A stretch of 64,000 nucleotides of DNA from JABDBL01 sp963845445. GTDB taxonomy: Bacteria > Cyanobacteriota > Vampirovibrionia > Obscuribacterales > Obscuribacteraceae. The position numbers and the translations under genes are program-made. Of the stretch, positions 18,099 to 27,995 are shown piece by piece. The stretch is taken from positions 2,480,001-2,544,000 of the forward strand of contig CAWJSE010000002.1 in the NCBI GenBank assembly GCA_963845445.1, in the 5' to 3' direction. Position 1 is the first letter of the stretch; every line of letters starts with the position of its first letter. Below the pieces are notes generated by a model, which was not told where the DNA came from, ran no database searches, and saw only the letters and a list, made by a program, of their open reading frames with translations.

Positions 18099-18127
18099 TT
18101 GTCTTCTGCTGTATGCACTGCTAAAAT
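18099..18127 (+). promoter_or_regulatory. Candidate sigma-70-type promoter for the 18158 gene
   Basis: TTGTCT at 18099-18104 and TAAAAT at 18122-18127 are separated by exactly 17 bases. The start codon of the downstream gene is 30 bases after the -10 box. This is motif matching only. Confidence 0.35.
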
Positions 18128-18157
18128 TGACAGCTTAATACAGCAGGACACGTAAAT

Positions 18158-18673
18158 TTGAGAAAGATTTTTGCCTATTTATCTTTACCAATAGCCCTCC
18201 AGCTTTTCTGCAGTTCATTAGCCTATACCAAACATCACGAAACTGTTTCAGTCCCTTTAAGGCTAGATAATAAGAGTTGGGTATTCGGCTCACAAACTCG
18301 TATGGGAACTTTCTATGTACCGAGAGGACAAACGGTCCAGCATTGGAACGAATTAATCACTGTGCAGTATTATCCTAATTATGCTAAAGCTTCTGCTAAA
18401 GAATTCATGAATCACTTTTTAGCTCATTTACATAAAAACGAGCCAAAAGTCAAAACCAAATATTTATCCTCTTCCCCTAATAATGCTGTAGCTGAGTGGA
18501 GTATCTCCAATGCAAAGACCTGCCCTGATCAGTATGGATTAGAGCGAGCAATGAAGGGTCCGCAGGCCATGCACATAATCCACTATGCAGTAAAAACCAA
18601 AAAATGGTCACAATCTGATCACGCCAAATGGCTAAACATTATCAACAAAACTACTGTATGGAAAGCAGAATAA
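18158..18673 (+). CDS. Small secreted protein, function unknown
   Basis: This 171-aa protein has a likely signal peptide (residues 1-22, LPIALQLFCSSLAYT). The mature part contains WVFGSQTRMGTFYVPRGQTVQHWNE and is rich in Lys, His and aromatic residues, without a family I can name. The start is a TTG at 18158 with AGGA about nine bases upstream; there is no in-frame ATG before residue 49 that would keep the signal peptide. It is transcribed divergently from pgk, with a candidate promoter in the gap. The gene looks intact and has ordinary codon use. Confidence 0.7.
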   Translation: MRKIFAYLSLPIALQLFCSSLAYTKHHETVSVPLRLDNKSWVFGSQTRMGTFYVPRGQTVQHWNELITVQYYPNYAKASAKEFMNHFLAHLHKNEPKVKTKYLSSSPNNAVAEWSISNAKTCPDQYGLERAMKGPQAMHIIHYAVKTKKWSQSDHAKWLNIINKTTVWKAE

Positions 18674-18765
18674 GCCTACCACCGGCCTTTTAACAGCCTC
18701 CGTACCTGCCCATGCCGACATTTACCAGGCAGATATAAGAACAAAACTAAGAACTAGTTTAGTTA

Positions 18766-19856
18766 TCATTTGGCTAGTGCTCCCTCTACACCAGACACTA
18801 CCCAGTTCATTTGTTCAATGCAGTGATTATCCGCTACTTTTCCCGGCATTATTCTAAGCTTGCCAGTACTATCTTTAATTGGCCCAGCAAAGATTTCAGC
18901 TTCGCCCTTTTTTATTTTTTCAAAAGCAAGCGCCGCCTCTCGTTGCACCGCATGCGGTACTTCTGATCCAAAACTCGCTAATAGAGCATATCCTTCCTTA
19001 GCTTTATAATATTGCGGCGTTGGCTTCCACGAGCCATTCAATACTTGCTCCACTATTTTTACGTAGAGTGGACCATAATTCCACGCTTGACCAGTTAGCC
19101 ATGCTCTGGGCACCTTCTCTTTTAAGTCATACGCTGTACCAATGCAGTACTTAGACAGTTTTGCTGCAGAAATGCACACCGTCAACGAACTATCGAGGAT
19201 ACAAGCTATAACATCAGCACCACTTTCCGATAATGCAGTAGTTGCTTCTGTTTCAGTAGCCGGATCGTTCCAGCTATTAGTACAAACAAGCTTTATTTTA
19301 GTGTTCGGGCTTACCGATCTAACCCCCAGCGTAAAAGCATTAACACCCGCTAGAACATTCGGCACTGCGTGCCCCACGATAAAACCGATCGTATTACTTT
19401 TAGTCATTCGTCCAGCAACAATTCCGGCTGAGTATAACGGCTCGAAATAGTAAGGGAAGTAAACACCAATGTTCGCTCTTTTTGTTCGCTACATCGATTA
19501 ATTTGCATAAAAATCACATCGGGATGCCGAGCGGCCACTGCTAACATAGGATCAAGATAGCCGTAAGTGGTGCCAAAGATAACCTTTGTTCCCTGAGCAA
19601 TCATCCTCTCCATAACTCTTCCTGCTTCCGCATTCTCTGGCACACGTTCAGCAAATATAGTCTGCACTTTGCCTGCCATATGTCTTTCTAAGTAAATGCG
19701 GCCATCATTATGCGCCTGATTCCAGCCATAATCAGTGACAGGACCACCCATAACAAATCCAACCTTAAGCATTTTTCTGCTCAATTCGTTGCTTGCGTTA
19801 GCTGGTACCTGTAGAACCAATAATACGCAGAGATAAAGTAACATACGAATAATCAC
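18766..19856 (-). pseudogene. BMP-family substrate-binding protein, frameshifted
   Basis: Two overlapping frames (19856-19404 and 19407-18766) together make one protein of the BMP/PnrA-like family, periplasmic binding proteins for nucleosides. The first frame carries a signal peptide and LKVGFVMGGPVTDYGWNQAH. It runs to INRCSEQKE and then goes out of frame. The second frame resumes as NIGVYFPYYFEPLYSAGIVAGRM and continues to the normal C-terminus. Adding one base to the five-A run (plus-strand T5 at 19479-19483) restores the whole protein, so it is either a sequencing error or a young mutation. The GTG start at 19856 has AAGGAG upstream. It is the most distal of three binding-protein genes around the ABC operon and is most like the one at 24800-25900. 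Confidence 0.8.
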
Positions 19857-19895
19857 TTGCTAATTCTCCTTAAACCGAGCAGCATTCCAAATAAA

Positions 19896-20020
19896 TCAAT
19901 TCCTACTCATTTTAGGCAAATTCCCATCAATGCCATCCACAAAGAAATTCATTTTTGAAACCCACTCTATCTCTGGTTTCTGACCTGCTGGCAGGCACCT
20001 TGAATTTTTCTCGAGAATAC
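19896..20020 (-). pseudogene. Remnant of a BMP-family binding-protein C-terminus
   Basis: Minus-strand translation from about 20000 to the stop at 19896 reads LPAGQKPEIEWVSKMNFF then VDGIDGNLPK. This nearly copies the last 30 residues of the next gene (LPAGKKPDIDWISKMNFF, VPGIDGNLPK). Upstream of it a KIQG trace in another frame matches DSQGKL of that gene. No start or further homologous sequence is present. It is the stump of a duplicated binding-protein gene lost by recombination. Confidence 0.75.
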
Positions 20021-20067
20021 TTATTACAGTTTACGTCTTCCATAACCACCCCCTAATTAACAACTGA

Positions 20068-21219
20068 TCAATTTTTAGGCAAATTTCCGTCAATACCGGG
20101 CACAAAAAAATTCATTTTTGAAATCCAGTCTATATCTGGCTTTTTACCAGCAGGTAATTTTAATTTGCCCTGGCTATCTTTTACCTGCCCAGCAAATACT
20201 ATTAATTTTCCAGTTTTGATCTTTTCTTTTAAATCCAAAACTTCTTTGCGCACTTTATTTGGTACTGACGGCCCAAATGATGCTATATCTACAGTACCGT
20301 CTGCCAGGTCACATCTATAAAATCCACTTTTCCAAGTATGATCCATTACTTGCTGGCAGGTTTTTGCATAAAATGGCCCCCAATTTAAATTACCACCGGT
20401 AAGCCACTGTTTTGGGGCAAATTGATGAGTATCGGAATAACAGCCAACCACCTTAATGCCTGCCGTCTCAGCGTTTCGTACTATAGGCAATGAGTCACTT
20501 TGATCAAAAGCTAGAACATCTATATCATTCTCGATCAAACCCTTGGCTGCCTCAACTTCGGTGGCTGGATCTATCCATGTATTTGTCCATACCACTTTTA
20601 CTCGCACCTTAGGATTTACTGATTGTGCACCAAGAGCAAAAGCGTTTATTGCCTGCAAAATGGATGGCACCGGATGAGAGCCAACAAAACCCAGCTTATT
20701 TGTCTTTGTTATACGCCCGGCAGCTACACCTGCCAAATATAGAGACTGGCCATTTAGAAAGAAATAGCCACCAACATTCTTTTTATCTCCGTAGCGACTC
20801 AATTGCATAAAGGTAACGTCAGGATGACGAGCACTGGCTCGCAATACCGGTTCAAGATAACCATAAGATGTGGCAAAGATAAGCTTACAACCCTGAGCAA
20901 TCAGTCTCTCAATAACACGCTCTGCTTCTGCACTCTCGTAAATTGATTCGAAATAGCTTGTTTCCACTTTATTTTTCAAAGTATTTTGTACATAAAGCCT
21001 GCCTTGTTCCTGGGCATACGTCCACCCCCAATCTTTAATGGGACCTACATATACAAAACCGACTTTAAGCAGAGGAGCTAGCTTGGTGTCAGCCTTGGCA
21101 GAAGCAAGCCCAAAAAACGTCAAAGATGTAAAGAAGCCTACCAAGAGTATCGCCGCTGCTATTCTCAGGCAACGGCTTTGATTCAAAATTCTGCCAGCAA
21201 ACACTTTAGCGAAAATCAT
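20068..21219 (-). CDS. BMP-family (PnrA-like) substrate-binding protein
   Basis: This 383-aa periplasmic binding protein belongs to the family of nucleoside ABC importers. An N-terminal signal segment (about residues 18-45, ending ASAKAD) lacks a lipobox cysteine, so it appears to be soluble rather than a lipoprotein. Family features include LLKVGFVYVGPIKDWGWTYAQEQGR, a SYGYLEP segment, AGVAAGRITKTNKLGFVGSHPVP and NWGPFYA. It is intact, unlike its downstream paralogue. The ATG is preceded by AAGG. It is separated from the permease operon by the TadG-like gene, so it may feed the same transporter as an alternative receptor; that is inference. Confidence 0.9.
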   Translation of the reverse strand: MIFAKVFAGRILNQSRCLRIAAAILLVGFFTSLTFFGLASAKADTKLAPLLKVGFVYVGPIKDWGWTYAQEQGRLYVQNTLKNKVETSYFESIYESAEAERVIERLIAQGCKLIFATSYGYLEPVLRASARHPDVTFMQLSRYGDKKNVGGYFFLNGQSLYLAGVAAGRITKTNKLGFVGSHPVPSILQAINAFALGAQSVNPKVRVKVVWTNTWIDPATEVEAAKGLIENDIDVLAFDQSDSLPIVRNAETAGIKVVGCYSDTHQFAPKQWLTGGNLNWGPFYAKTCQQVMDHTWKSGFYRCDLADGTVDIASFGPSVPNKVRKEVLDLKEKIKTGKLIVFAGQVKDSQGKLKLPAGKKPDIDWISKMNFFVPGIDGNLPKN

Positions 21220-21333
21220 ATTCTTACCTTTTTATGGCTTTAAAACCCGCTATAAATCCGCCACCATTCTTTTACCACCTCTATTAACCGATTGACCTTT
21301 AAATACTACTAAGGCAACTGACTTTGCATAACA

Positions 21334-21382
21334 AATAAACGACAAAACGCAACACGGTTAATGCTGCGCTTTGTCATTTATT
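21334..21382 (-). terminator. 21-bp stem-loop downstream of the TadG-like gene
   Basis: Arms 21334-21354 and 21362-21382 enclose a 7-base loop. Read as minus-strand RNA all 21 positions pair, three of them as G-U wobbles. As plus-strand RNA the same three become A-C mismatches. The direction therefore fits a terminator or stabiliser of the minus-strand gene that ends at 21405, 22 bases before the stem. Confidence 0.65.
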
Positions 21383-21404
21383 GTTAGTCTTTGCGGAGAC
21401 TATT

Positions 21405-24400
21405 CTAATTTATAGAGCTGAACTGCATACTGGGTCCAACGGATTCGAAGAAATTCAAGGTGCCATAATTTCCGTTAGAAGCACCGGTACCGGATGTCCA
21501 TTGTGCCATATCCTCAGCATAAATATTGCCGCTGGTATTCGGATTACCAGGATAAGCAGCTACTCCTCTGTATGGACAATCATGCACATTATCGTCACCA
21601 CGTTCAGAACCACTGGCCGCTGTATCAACAAGCGATTTTAAGGCGCTCTTCTTTGGTGATGCTTTTGCATCATCTTTGACCCAACCACCAGTAATTGTAT
21701 AGGATGTGAAGTACTGGATGACGCTGTTGACACTATCAGCATTTCCTGACGTACCCACAATCAATGGTGGATTGGCAGAGAGCACCAAGGTACCATTATT
21801 ATCGTAAAGATAATATTTTTGACCAACATCAAGATTGGTTTGGCTAAGCGCTTTAACCAGATCTTGCATTGTATGATTAGGATTCATCAATTGCACAGCG
21901 GCAAGCAAATTATTCATGATTAGTTGAATATTGTAATTCAATTGATCGTCAGGAATAAACTTGCCATTATTTATCATAATATTGATATCGTACAAGTATT
22001 GCATGGGCGATGCCACTTGCTCAAATGCATTGACACTTGCCACACTGTTCCACGGATGATGGACTAAAACATCTTGACTATTATCACTAGAATCAATTGA
22101 CAGAAAGGGGCTTGTACTAGGACTGGGAATATTCGGCCAGGTATAGGCAGCAAATCCTCCGTTAGGCGATCCTATAAAATCTTTCATACCTGAGCTTAGC
22201 TTCTGATTCAATGGATTAGTAGGACCATGCTTACGATTGTAGGCAGCCATGGGAAGATATATATACCTTGGCGCACTTGGCACCACTACCGGACTAGTAT
22301 AAATACCGACACCACCAAATATGCATGCAACTTGAGCCTTAGCATATTCAATAGGCGAGAATGTCTTTTTAGTAGCACCTAACCACTGAGGTAAATAAGG
22401 GAAACCATAATTGGCGCAAATACAGGGTATTATCGCATCCGCCCAAGCAGGGTGTTCAGGTTGATAATTTTTTTCAGAATCATTTATAAGGTATACGCCT
22501 CTGATATTAAGAGCGTCGGCAAGAGTCATCCTCCTCATATGGCAGCCGGTTGCTCGTCCTTCATGTAGCTGATACGTAGCACCCTGACCGTTTTTGTAAA
22601 GGCTGGGCGCGGTTTTTCCTTTATAAGTATCGGCATTTTTAGTATCGTGAAGGCTGAGATAATATTGATGTAGCAGTACAATAGGATCTTTGGCAGGATC
22701 GCGATTCAGACTATCCAATTCTTTTTGTTGTTTGGCAGTGGGATTAGCAACATAAGAATTATTGTATTCAGCCCAAGAACCGAATATTCGCATTACCCAG
22801 GCTAAAGAAGTATCAGTCTCTTTACATGCCCATATAAACGGCATGACCGGGGTTGAGGCATTAGACGTGGTATTTGTAGCAAAAGGAATATTTGTATGTG
22901 GCGGATTATCCAAAATAGGTATTGTATTTGGATTCAAAGCCAAATTATCAACCAGTCCGCCATAATTAGTTGTTGGAGGATCATCTTGTTGCGAACCGGC
23001 CTTCTCAAAAGCTGCCGAGAGATTACAATTAGGATAGCCTGGATAATTTCTGATATTTTGCAAAGTATTATTATGTGTATCAGTGGCAACTGCTATATAT
23101 TTGGTGCCGTCATTCCAAGAAAATATATCAAATAAGCTGTCATTTGAATTGCGATTAACATGGTAATCAGCGTCAAAAGCCAGATTTGTAGAAGAATTTA
23201 AAGGTATATTGGAATATCCGCTGGGAGTGATACCACTCATCAATTGAGCAAAGTCCTGACCAGTATTGCCATTAATAACACACACATAGCCATAAGGGGT
23301 GGTGGCAGGAATTCCTGGTCCTGGACCTCCGTTAGTGGTAGTATTTCCGGAACCTGAATTACCTATTACAGCACTACTTAAAGCACTCATCGATAAAGAA
23401 GTACCAGAACCAGACGTAGGACTATTGCCAGACTGCGGTACCGTGGTGCCAGTGCCATTAGCATTGCCGGAACTACTCGCGCTGCTGGAGCTAGAGCCTC
23501 CAGTATTTGATAGTGCTTGAACGGAATTATAAGGATAGGGAGGATTAGCAGAACTAGTGGAACTAGATGAACCTGTTGAGCTGGTAGTTATACCAGAAGA
23601 GGTGGCAGTATAACCGGAATCAAAGGCAGTACTTGAAATGAGATGGGCAGTGGTGGTAGTGGTAATAGGAATGAATGTAATTGTACCTTTTAGAGAGGGC
23701 GAAAATAAACTAGTATTTATTGGCTTCCCACCGATTAAAAGTGGGTCTCCATTACTTGCTTTAGCACCTGATTCTATATCCTGTAGCCAGGCTTGCGGAA
23801 ATTGACTGCTGACATTGCTTGGCAAATAAATATTTGCTGAGGGTTGCTGTTCAGGGGTATAACAACCTACTTTCATATTCTGCAAAGAGACAGTATGTTG
23901 TGAACCAAATAAACCATTTGGCAATAAATTAGTTGAATTACTGTTAGCCAGCTCGGAAAACCGACTGCTAAGAAGGCTACTATTTTTTATATCATCAGCA
24001 AGAGCTAGCGAAAATTTGGCTAAAGCATCATTTAAACTATTAGCACCGTTTATTGCAGTTGTTGAGCCATCTTTAGCCGCAAGCATATCAGCCAATAAAG
24101 TTATAGAGGCACACTTATTGTATGAATTTGGAGTGTAATAAAGCTGAGTTATGACCTGACCGGCTGAGTTAACAGCTTGTCCTTGTGAATTGAAACCTGC
24201 CGGAAAATTACCATTGCTGTCTACGCCATAATTAGCAAATGCCGGCGGTATTATAGTAGGATCGGACGCTTGTGCGAGAGTAAGACTGCACGAATTTATC
24301 GCTGCGGCTGCAGCTAGAGTACCAGAATCGTTAGCATTATTAGTCTGTGCAGTACCGCCAAAAATTTCGGCAAAATAAATGAAAGCTCCCCCTACCACGA

Positions 24401-24512
24401 ACAACAGTACGACAGCGCCAGCCACAAACGACATGGTGGCACCACTTTTCTTACGTGGAAACCCTGCGCGCTTAAAATGATTATTGGCATAGCTATAGAT
24501 ATTCTCTTTCAT
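21405..24512 (-). CDS. Large TadG-like (Flp pilus assembly-type) membrane-anchored protein
   Basis: This 1,035-aa protein has a TadE/TadG-style N-terminus. A basic stretch (FPRKKSGATMS) is followed by one membrane helix (about residues 27-48) and then TNNANDSGTLAAAAAI, like the NAADAAALAGA segment that follows the helix in TadG proteins. The rest should lie outside the membrane. It includes a Ser/Gly/Thr-rich linker (about 300-400), several Cys, and a C-terminal region rich in Asn, Tyr and Pro. I see no von Willebrand A motif. No other tad gene is in the window. It sits between two binding-protein genes, which is odd for a pilus gene. The ATG at 24512 has AGAGG upstream. The TadG assignment rests on the N-terminus alone. 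Confidence 0.75.
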   Translation of the reverse strand: MKENIYSYANNHFKRAGFPRKKSGATMSFVAGAVVLLFVVGGAFIYFAEIFGGTAQTNNANDSGTLAAAAAINSCSLTLAQASDPTIIPPAFANYGVDSNGNFPAGFNSQGQAVNSAGQVITQLYYTPNSYNKCASITLLADMLAAKDGSTTAINGANSLNDALAKFSLALADDIKNSSLLSSRFSELANSNSTNLLPNGLFGSQHTVSLQNMKVGCYTPEQQPSANIYLPSNVSSQFPQAWLQDIESGAKASNGDPLLIGGKPINTSLFSPSLKGTITFIPITTTTTAHLISSTAFDSGYTATSSGITTSSTGSSSSTSSANPPYPYNSVQALSNTGGSSSSSASSSGNANGTGTTVPQSGNSPTSGSGTSLSMSALSSAVIGNSGSGNTTTNGGPGPGIPATTPYGYVCVINGNTGQDFAQLMSGITPSGYSNIPLNSSTNLAFDADYHVNRNSNDSLFDIFSWNDGTKYIAVATDTHNNTLQNIRNYPGYPNCNLSAAFEKAGSQQDDPPTTNYGGLVDNLALNPNTIPILDNPPHTNIPFATNTTSNASTPVMPFIWACKETDTSLAWVMRIFGSWAEYNNSYVANPTAKQQKELDSLNRDPAKDPIVLLHQYYLSLHDTKNADTYKGKTAPSLYKNGQGATYQLHEGRATGCHMRRMTLADALNIRGVYLINDSEKNYQPEHPAWADAIIPCICANYGFPYLPQWLGATKKTFSPIEYAKAQVACIFGGVGIYTSPVVVPSAPRYIYLPMAAYNRKHGPTNPLNQKLSSGMKDFIGSPNGGFAAYTWPNIPSPSTSPFLSIDSSDNSQDVLVHHPWNSVASVNAFEQVASPMQYLYDINIMINNGKFIPDDQLNYNIQLIMNNLLAAVQLMNPNHTMQDLVKALSQTNLDVGQKYYLYDNNGTLVLSANPPLIVGTSGNADSVNSVIQYFTSYTITGGWVKDDAKASPKKSALKSLVDTAASGSERGDDNVHDCPYRGVAAYPGNPNTSGNIYAEDMAQWTSGTGASNGNYGTLNFFESVGPSMQFSSIN

Positions 24513-24799
24513 TAGTTGTGTAAACCTCTGCTAATTAAATGGCGCTAGCTCTGTATTGAATTACATCTCACAAATAGTTCACAAAATAGGTATCGGCTCA
24601 GTGACTTTATTTATTGGAGATATGTATGGTAAGGAGTAGATATGGGTCATTCGAACCTGAGGCTAAATCCCCAGCGCATCATAATGTGAGAATGGGTTTA
24701 TTACAAGGCTCAATATGTTACCTGCCCAACATTCCACAATTATCTCACAAACTTTTTTGTTGTCTCATTAGCGCACTTCTCGATCCTAACCAGCTTATT

Positions 24800-25900
24800 T
24801 CAATGCTTTTCGAGAACACCTTCTACTCCAGGCACTAGCCAGTTCATTGTCTCCACTGTCTGCAAATCAGCAATCTTATCCTTAGCAATCCTTTCTTTAC
24901 CATCACGATCTATTATTGGGCCTTTGAATATTACTAAAGAACCATCTTGCAAATTGGAAACTGCTTTCAGCGCTTCTAGTTCCACCCTAGGCGGTACTTT
25001 AGATCCGAAAGAAGAAAGTTTACTATAACCCTCTCGCATTCCGTAACGAAAGTTACCCGCTTTCCAAGTATGATTCAAAACTGATTTGGTAATTGCAACA
25101 TATAAAGGTCCCCAATTCCACATCTCACCAGTAAGCCATCCTTTGGGTGCACGTTGTTTCAAATCAGCATGATAACCCACTGTCATCACGCCATATTTTT
25201 CCGCAGTATCGACAACTGTTATTGGACTGTCCAAATGCATGGTGAGAACATCGACACCGGACTCAATAAGCCCTTTGGCTGCTTCAGCTTCGGTTGGGGG
25301 ATCTGACCAGCTATTTGTACACACAATATGTACTTTTGCGGTTGGATTTACCGACCTTAGACCTAAAGTAAATGCATTCACATTTTGCAAGACTTGCGGA
25401 ATAGTATGAGCAACAATAAAACCTATGCTATTTTTTCTAGTCATCCTTCCTGCCACTATTCCGGCTACATACATAGGCTCGTACTGCCTAGGGAAATATG
25501 TGGCCATATTCTTTATATTGTTCGGTACTACTCTACCGCAACTTTCAAAAAAAACATCAGGATGGCGTTTAGCTACTCTTAGAGCAGGTTCAAAATGCCC
25601 ATAAGAAGTAGGAAAAATTAGACGCACACCATTAGCAATCATTTTTTCCATTACGCGTTCTGCTTCAGCATTTTCTGGAACTTTCTCCACAATAGTTGTT
25701 TCAACTTGTCCCGGTAAGGCAGATTGCAAATATTTTCTTCCTTGATCATGAGCATAATTGTAGCCCCAGTCATTTACTGGACCAATTGTAATAAAACCAA
25801 CTTTTAAAACATTTTTTTGGCTAGTTGCCCAGCTATACGAAACATTCAAGCCTAAAAATAAAAGCGCAAGAACTAAAATCGTAATTTTAAAACCTTTCAT
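24800..25900 (-). CDS. BMP-family (PnrA-like) substrate-binding protein of the ABC operon
   Basis: This 366-aa binding protein is the last gene of the transporter operon, starting 15 bases after the second permease gene. It has a Sec signal peptide (ILVLALLFLGLNVSYSWA) without a lipobox. Family signatures include LKVGFITIGPVNDWGYNYAHDQGR, YGHFEP, AGIVAGRMTRKNSIGFIVAH and NWGPLYVAI. A strong AGGAGAG precedes the ATG. By family it binds a nucleoside or related ligand in the periplasm and hands it to the permeases. Confidence 0.93.
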   Translation of the reverse strand: MKGFKITILVLALLFLGLNVSYSWATSQKNVLKVGFITIGPVNDWGYNYAHDQGRKYLQSALPGQVETTIVEKVPENAEAERVMEKMIANGVRLIFPTSYGHFEPALRVAKRHPDVFFESCGRVVPNNIKNMATYFPRQYEPMYVAGIVAGRMTRKNSIGFIVAHTIPQVLQNVNAFTLGLRSVNPTAKVHIVCTNSWSDPPTEAEAAKGLIESGVDVLTMHLDSPITVVDTAEKYGVMTVGYHADLKQRAPKGWLTGEMWNWGPLYVAITKSVLNHTWKAGNFRYGMREGYSKLSSFGSKVPPRVELEALKAVSNLQDGSLVIFKGPIIDRDGKERIAKDKIADLQTVETMNWLVPGVEGVLEKH

Positions 25901-25914
25901 CTTTAATAACTCTC

Positions 25915-26850
25915 CTAAACTTGTGGGATATAAGGTAAACCTAGAGCAGTGGGAACACTGGCCGGCGCATTTTTTCGCCGTGCCGTACTTATACTCAAAA
26001 CTAAGATCACTAACACATAAGGCAACATACCTAACAAATATGGTGAGACATCCAAACCGGCGGCTTGTAAGCGCAATTGCAGTGATATCGCCCCCCCAAA
26101 TAGGTAAGCTCCTATTAAGGCTCTAAACGGACTCCAGGAAGCAAATAATACAAGACCTACAGCAATCCAACCCCGACCGGCAGTAATATTTTCTGACCAC
26201 CCTTGCGCATAGGCTAAAGATAAATATGCTCCCCCCAATCCTGCCAAGGCAGCACCACAAGCAGTAGCAATATATCTGGTCAATTCTACATTTATTCCAG
26301 CTGCGGCAGCCGAGCGAGGCTCTTCTCCAACGGCGCGGAGAGTTAAACCTGGCCGTGTTCGATTAATAATAAAGGCTAGTAGAGGCACCAGAACATAAGT
26401 GGCATAGACTAATAAATCATGAGAAAAAAATATAGGACCTATAAACGGTATATCGCTTAACAACGGTAATTTCAAAGTACCAAGAGTATTAATTTGCTTA
26501 CCCACATAATCCATACCTAGGTACGCCGACAATCCAGTACCAAAAATGGTCATAGCAATACCAATGCCAACCTGATTAGCTTGAAAATATATAGCTAGAA
26601 GCGCATGGAAAAGACCTAGCAGCAAGCCAGCCAGCATGGCGGCAATTAAACCTAAGCCAACTGACTGTGTTTGATAAGTAACTGCTACACCAGTAAAAGC
26701 ACCGACCAGCATTATTCCTTCCAAACCTACGTTTAAAATACCTGAACGCTCGGTAATAATTTCTCCTAAGGTGGCATATAATACCGGCGTTGCACTACGC
26801 ACCATCCCCGCAGCAACTGCTATAAGAAATTCACTTATTCCCACGTTCAT
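25915..26850 (-). CDS. ABC transporter permease, nucleoside type (YufQ/NupC-like)
   Basis: This 311-aa multi-spanning inner-membrane protein of the BPD_transp_2 family carries ATLGEIITERSGILNVGLEGIMLVGAF near the N-terminus, typical of the second permease of nucleoside ABC importers. A further signature is LRAVGEEPRSAAAAGINV, the cytoplasmic loop that contacts the ATPase. Its ATG overlaps the stop of the preceding permease by four bases, so the two are translationally coupled. Confidence 0.92.
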   Translation of the reverse strand: MNVGISEFLIAVAAGMVRSATPVLYATLGEIITERSGILNVGLEGIMLVGAFTGVAVTYQTQSVGLGLIAAMLAGLLLGLFHALLAIYFQANQVGIGIAMTIFGTGLSAYLGMDYVGKQINTLGTLKLPLLSDIPFIGPIFFSHDLLVYATYVLVPLLAFIINRTRPGLTLRAVGEEPRSAAAAGINVELTRYIATACGAALAGLGGAYLSLAYAQGWSENITAGRGWIAVGLVLFASWSPFRALIGAYLFGGAISLQLRLQAAGLDVSPYLLGMLPYVLVILVLSISTARRKNAPASVPTALGLPYIPQV

Positions 26851-27971
26851 GCTTCACTTTTTATTGCATTTTTTGAGGCAGAATTAGACTCGACTTGAGA
26901 TTTAGCAGTCAATTTATTCACATATTGTTCCCCCGCTAACAAACAAAAGAAAATCATACCTTGCAATATGTTTACTGTAGCGAAAGGTAGTTTGGCACTA
27001 AGCTGAAGACTATCTGCACCAGACAGAAGTCCACCAATTAATACCGAAACTATTACTATGGCAATTGGATTATGTCTCGCCAGCCAGCAAGCTAGAAAAC
27101 CCGTATAACCATAGCCCGGCGATAAACCGGATCTAAGACGTCCTTCAATAGCGGACACTTGACTAAAGCCAGCCAAAGCTGCGACAGCACCAGAGATAAT
27201 CATTGCCCAAACTTGATAACGCTTGACTTTGTAGTGTGCATATTCTGCAGCATCAGGATTACTTCCTATAACTCTAGCAATAAAACCTATCTTAGTTGTT
27301 GGTAAAAGAAAAGCGAAAAGCAGTGCTATGCCAATACCAAATATGATACCAAGATGCACTCGCGTATCAAAAAGATGTGGCAGCTCAGCTATGGCAGGAA
27401 ATGCTGCTGTTTGAGGCCAAGATACATTATTTGGATCCTCCCAAGATCCGTGTATAAGAAATTCAACCAATAACAAAGCGATATAATTCATCAGCAAAGT
27501 CGTTATCACTTCACTAACTCCAATAGTAACCCGCAAAGCGACTGGAATAAAACTCCAGACTCCACCACAAAGAGCTGCAGCTAAGAGCATTAGAGGCAGA
27601 ATCTGCCAGCTCTGCGTAACATGACAATTCAATGCCACATATGTTGCCCCAATCGCTCCCAAATATAATTGTCCTTCTGCGCCAACATTCATCATGCCCA
27701 ACCACTGCGCAATAGCTACTGCCAAGCCACAGAGCATAATAGGGGTAGCAGCCACCAAAGTCTCAGAAACTGAGAAACTATCGCCAAAGGCTCCTTGATA
27801 AATTCCGCCATAAACTTCGATCGGATTTCTGCCGACCAGAAGCAAAAATACGGCTGTAAACAAAAAGGCGATAAACACTGCTGCCAGCGAACCTAAGGTA
27901 TATAGAGCAGCACGCCTCAATTTTTGCCAATGACCAAACATCATTAAACTGACCTTATTCAGCATATGCAA
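26847..27971 (-). CDS. ABC transporter permease, nucleoside type (YufP/NupB-like)
   Basis: This 374-aa integral membrane protein is the first permease of the importer. Signatures include NPIEVYGGIYQGAFGDSFSV, MLCGLAVAIAQWLGMMNVGAEGQLY and VIGSNPDAAEYAHYKV (the ATPase-contact loop). About nine or ten hydrophobic segments are present. It starts 24 bases after the ATPase gene and overlaps the next permease by four bases. Confidence 0.92.
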   Translation of the reverse strand: MHMLNKVSLMMFGHWQKLRRAALYTLGSLAAVFIAFLFTAVFLLLVGRNPIEVYGGIYQGAFGDSFSVSETLVAATPIMLCGLAVAIAQWLGMMNVGAEGQLYLGAIGATYVALNCHVTQSWQILPLMLLAAALCGGVWSFIPVALRVTIGVSEVITTLLMNYIALLLVEFLIHGSWEDPNNVSWPQTAAFPAIAELPHLFDTRVHLGIIFGIGIALLFAFLLPTTKIGFIARVIGSNPDAAEYAHYKVKRYQVWAMIISGAVAALAGFSQVSAIEGRLRSGLSPGYGYTGFLACWLARHNPIAIVIVSVLIGGLLSGADSLQLSAKLPFATVNILQGMIFFCLLAGEQYVNKLTAKSQVESNSASKNAIKSEA

Positions 27972-27995
27972 ATAGCTGGACTTTCCAGAATCACC

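Noticed and set aside
24651..24700. A TTCGAAC-like T-loop suggesting a tRNA
   Set aside because: Flanking bases do not form the T-arm stem and no acceptor or anticodon arm could be folded.
24614..24838. Plus-strand 74-codon frame in the gap after the binding-protein gene
   Set aside because: It runs into the 3' end of that gene on the other strand and shows no recognisable protein features. The 287-bp gap holds nothing else I can support.
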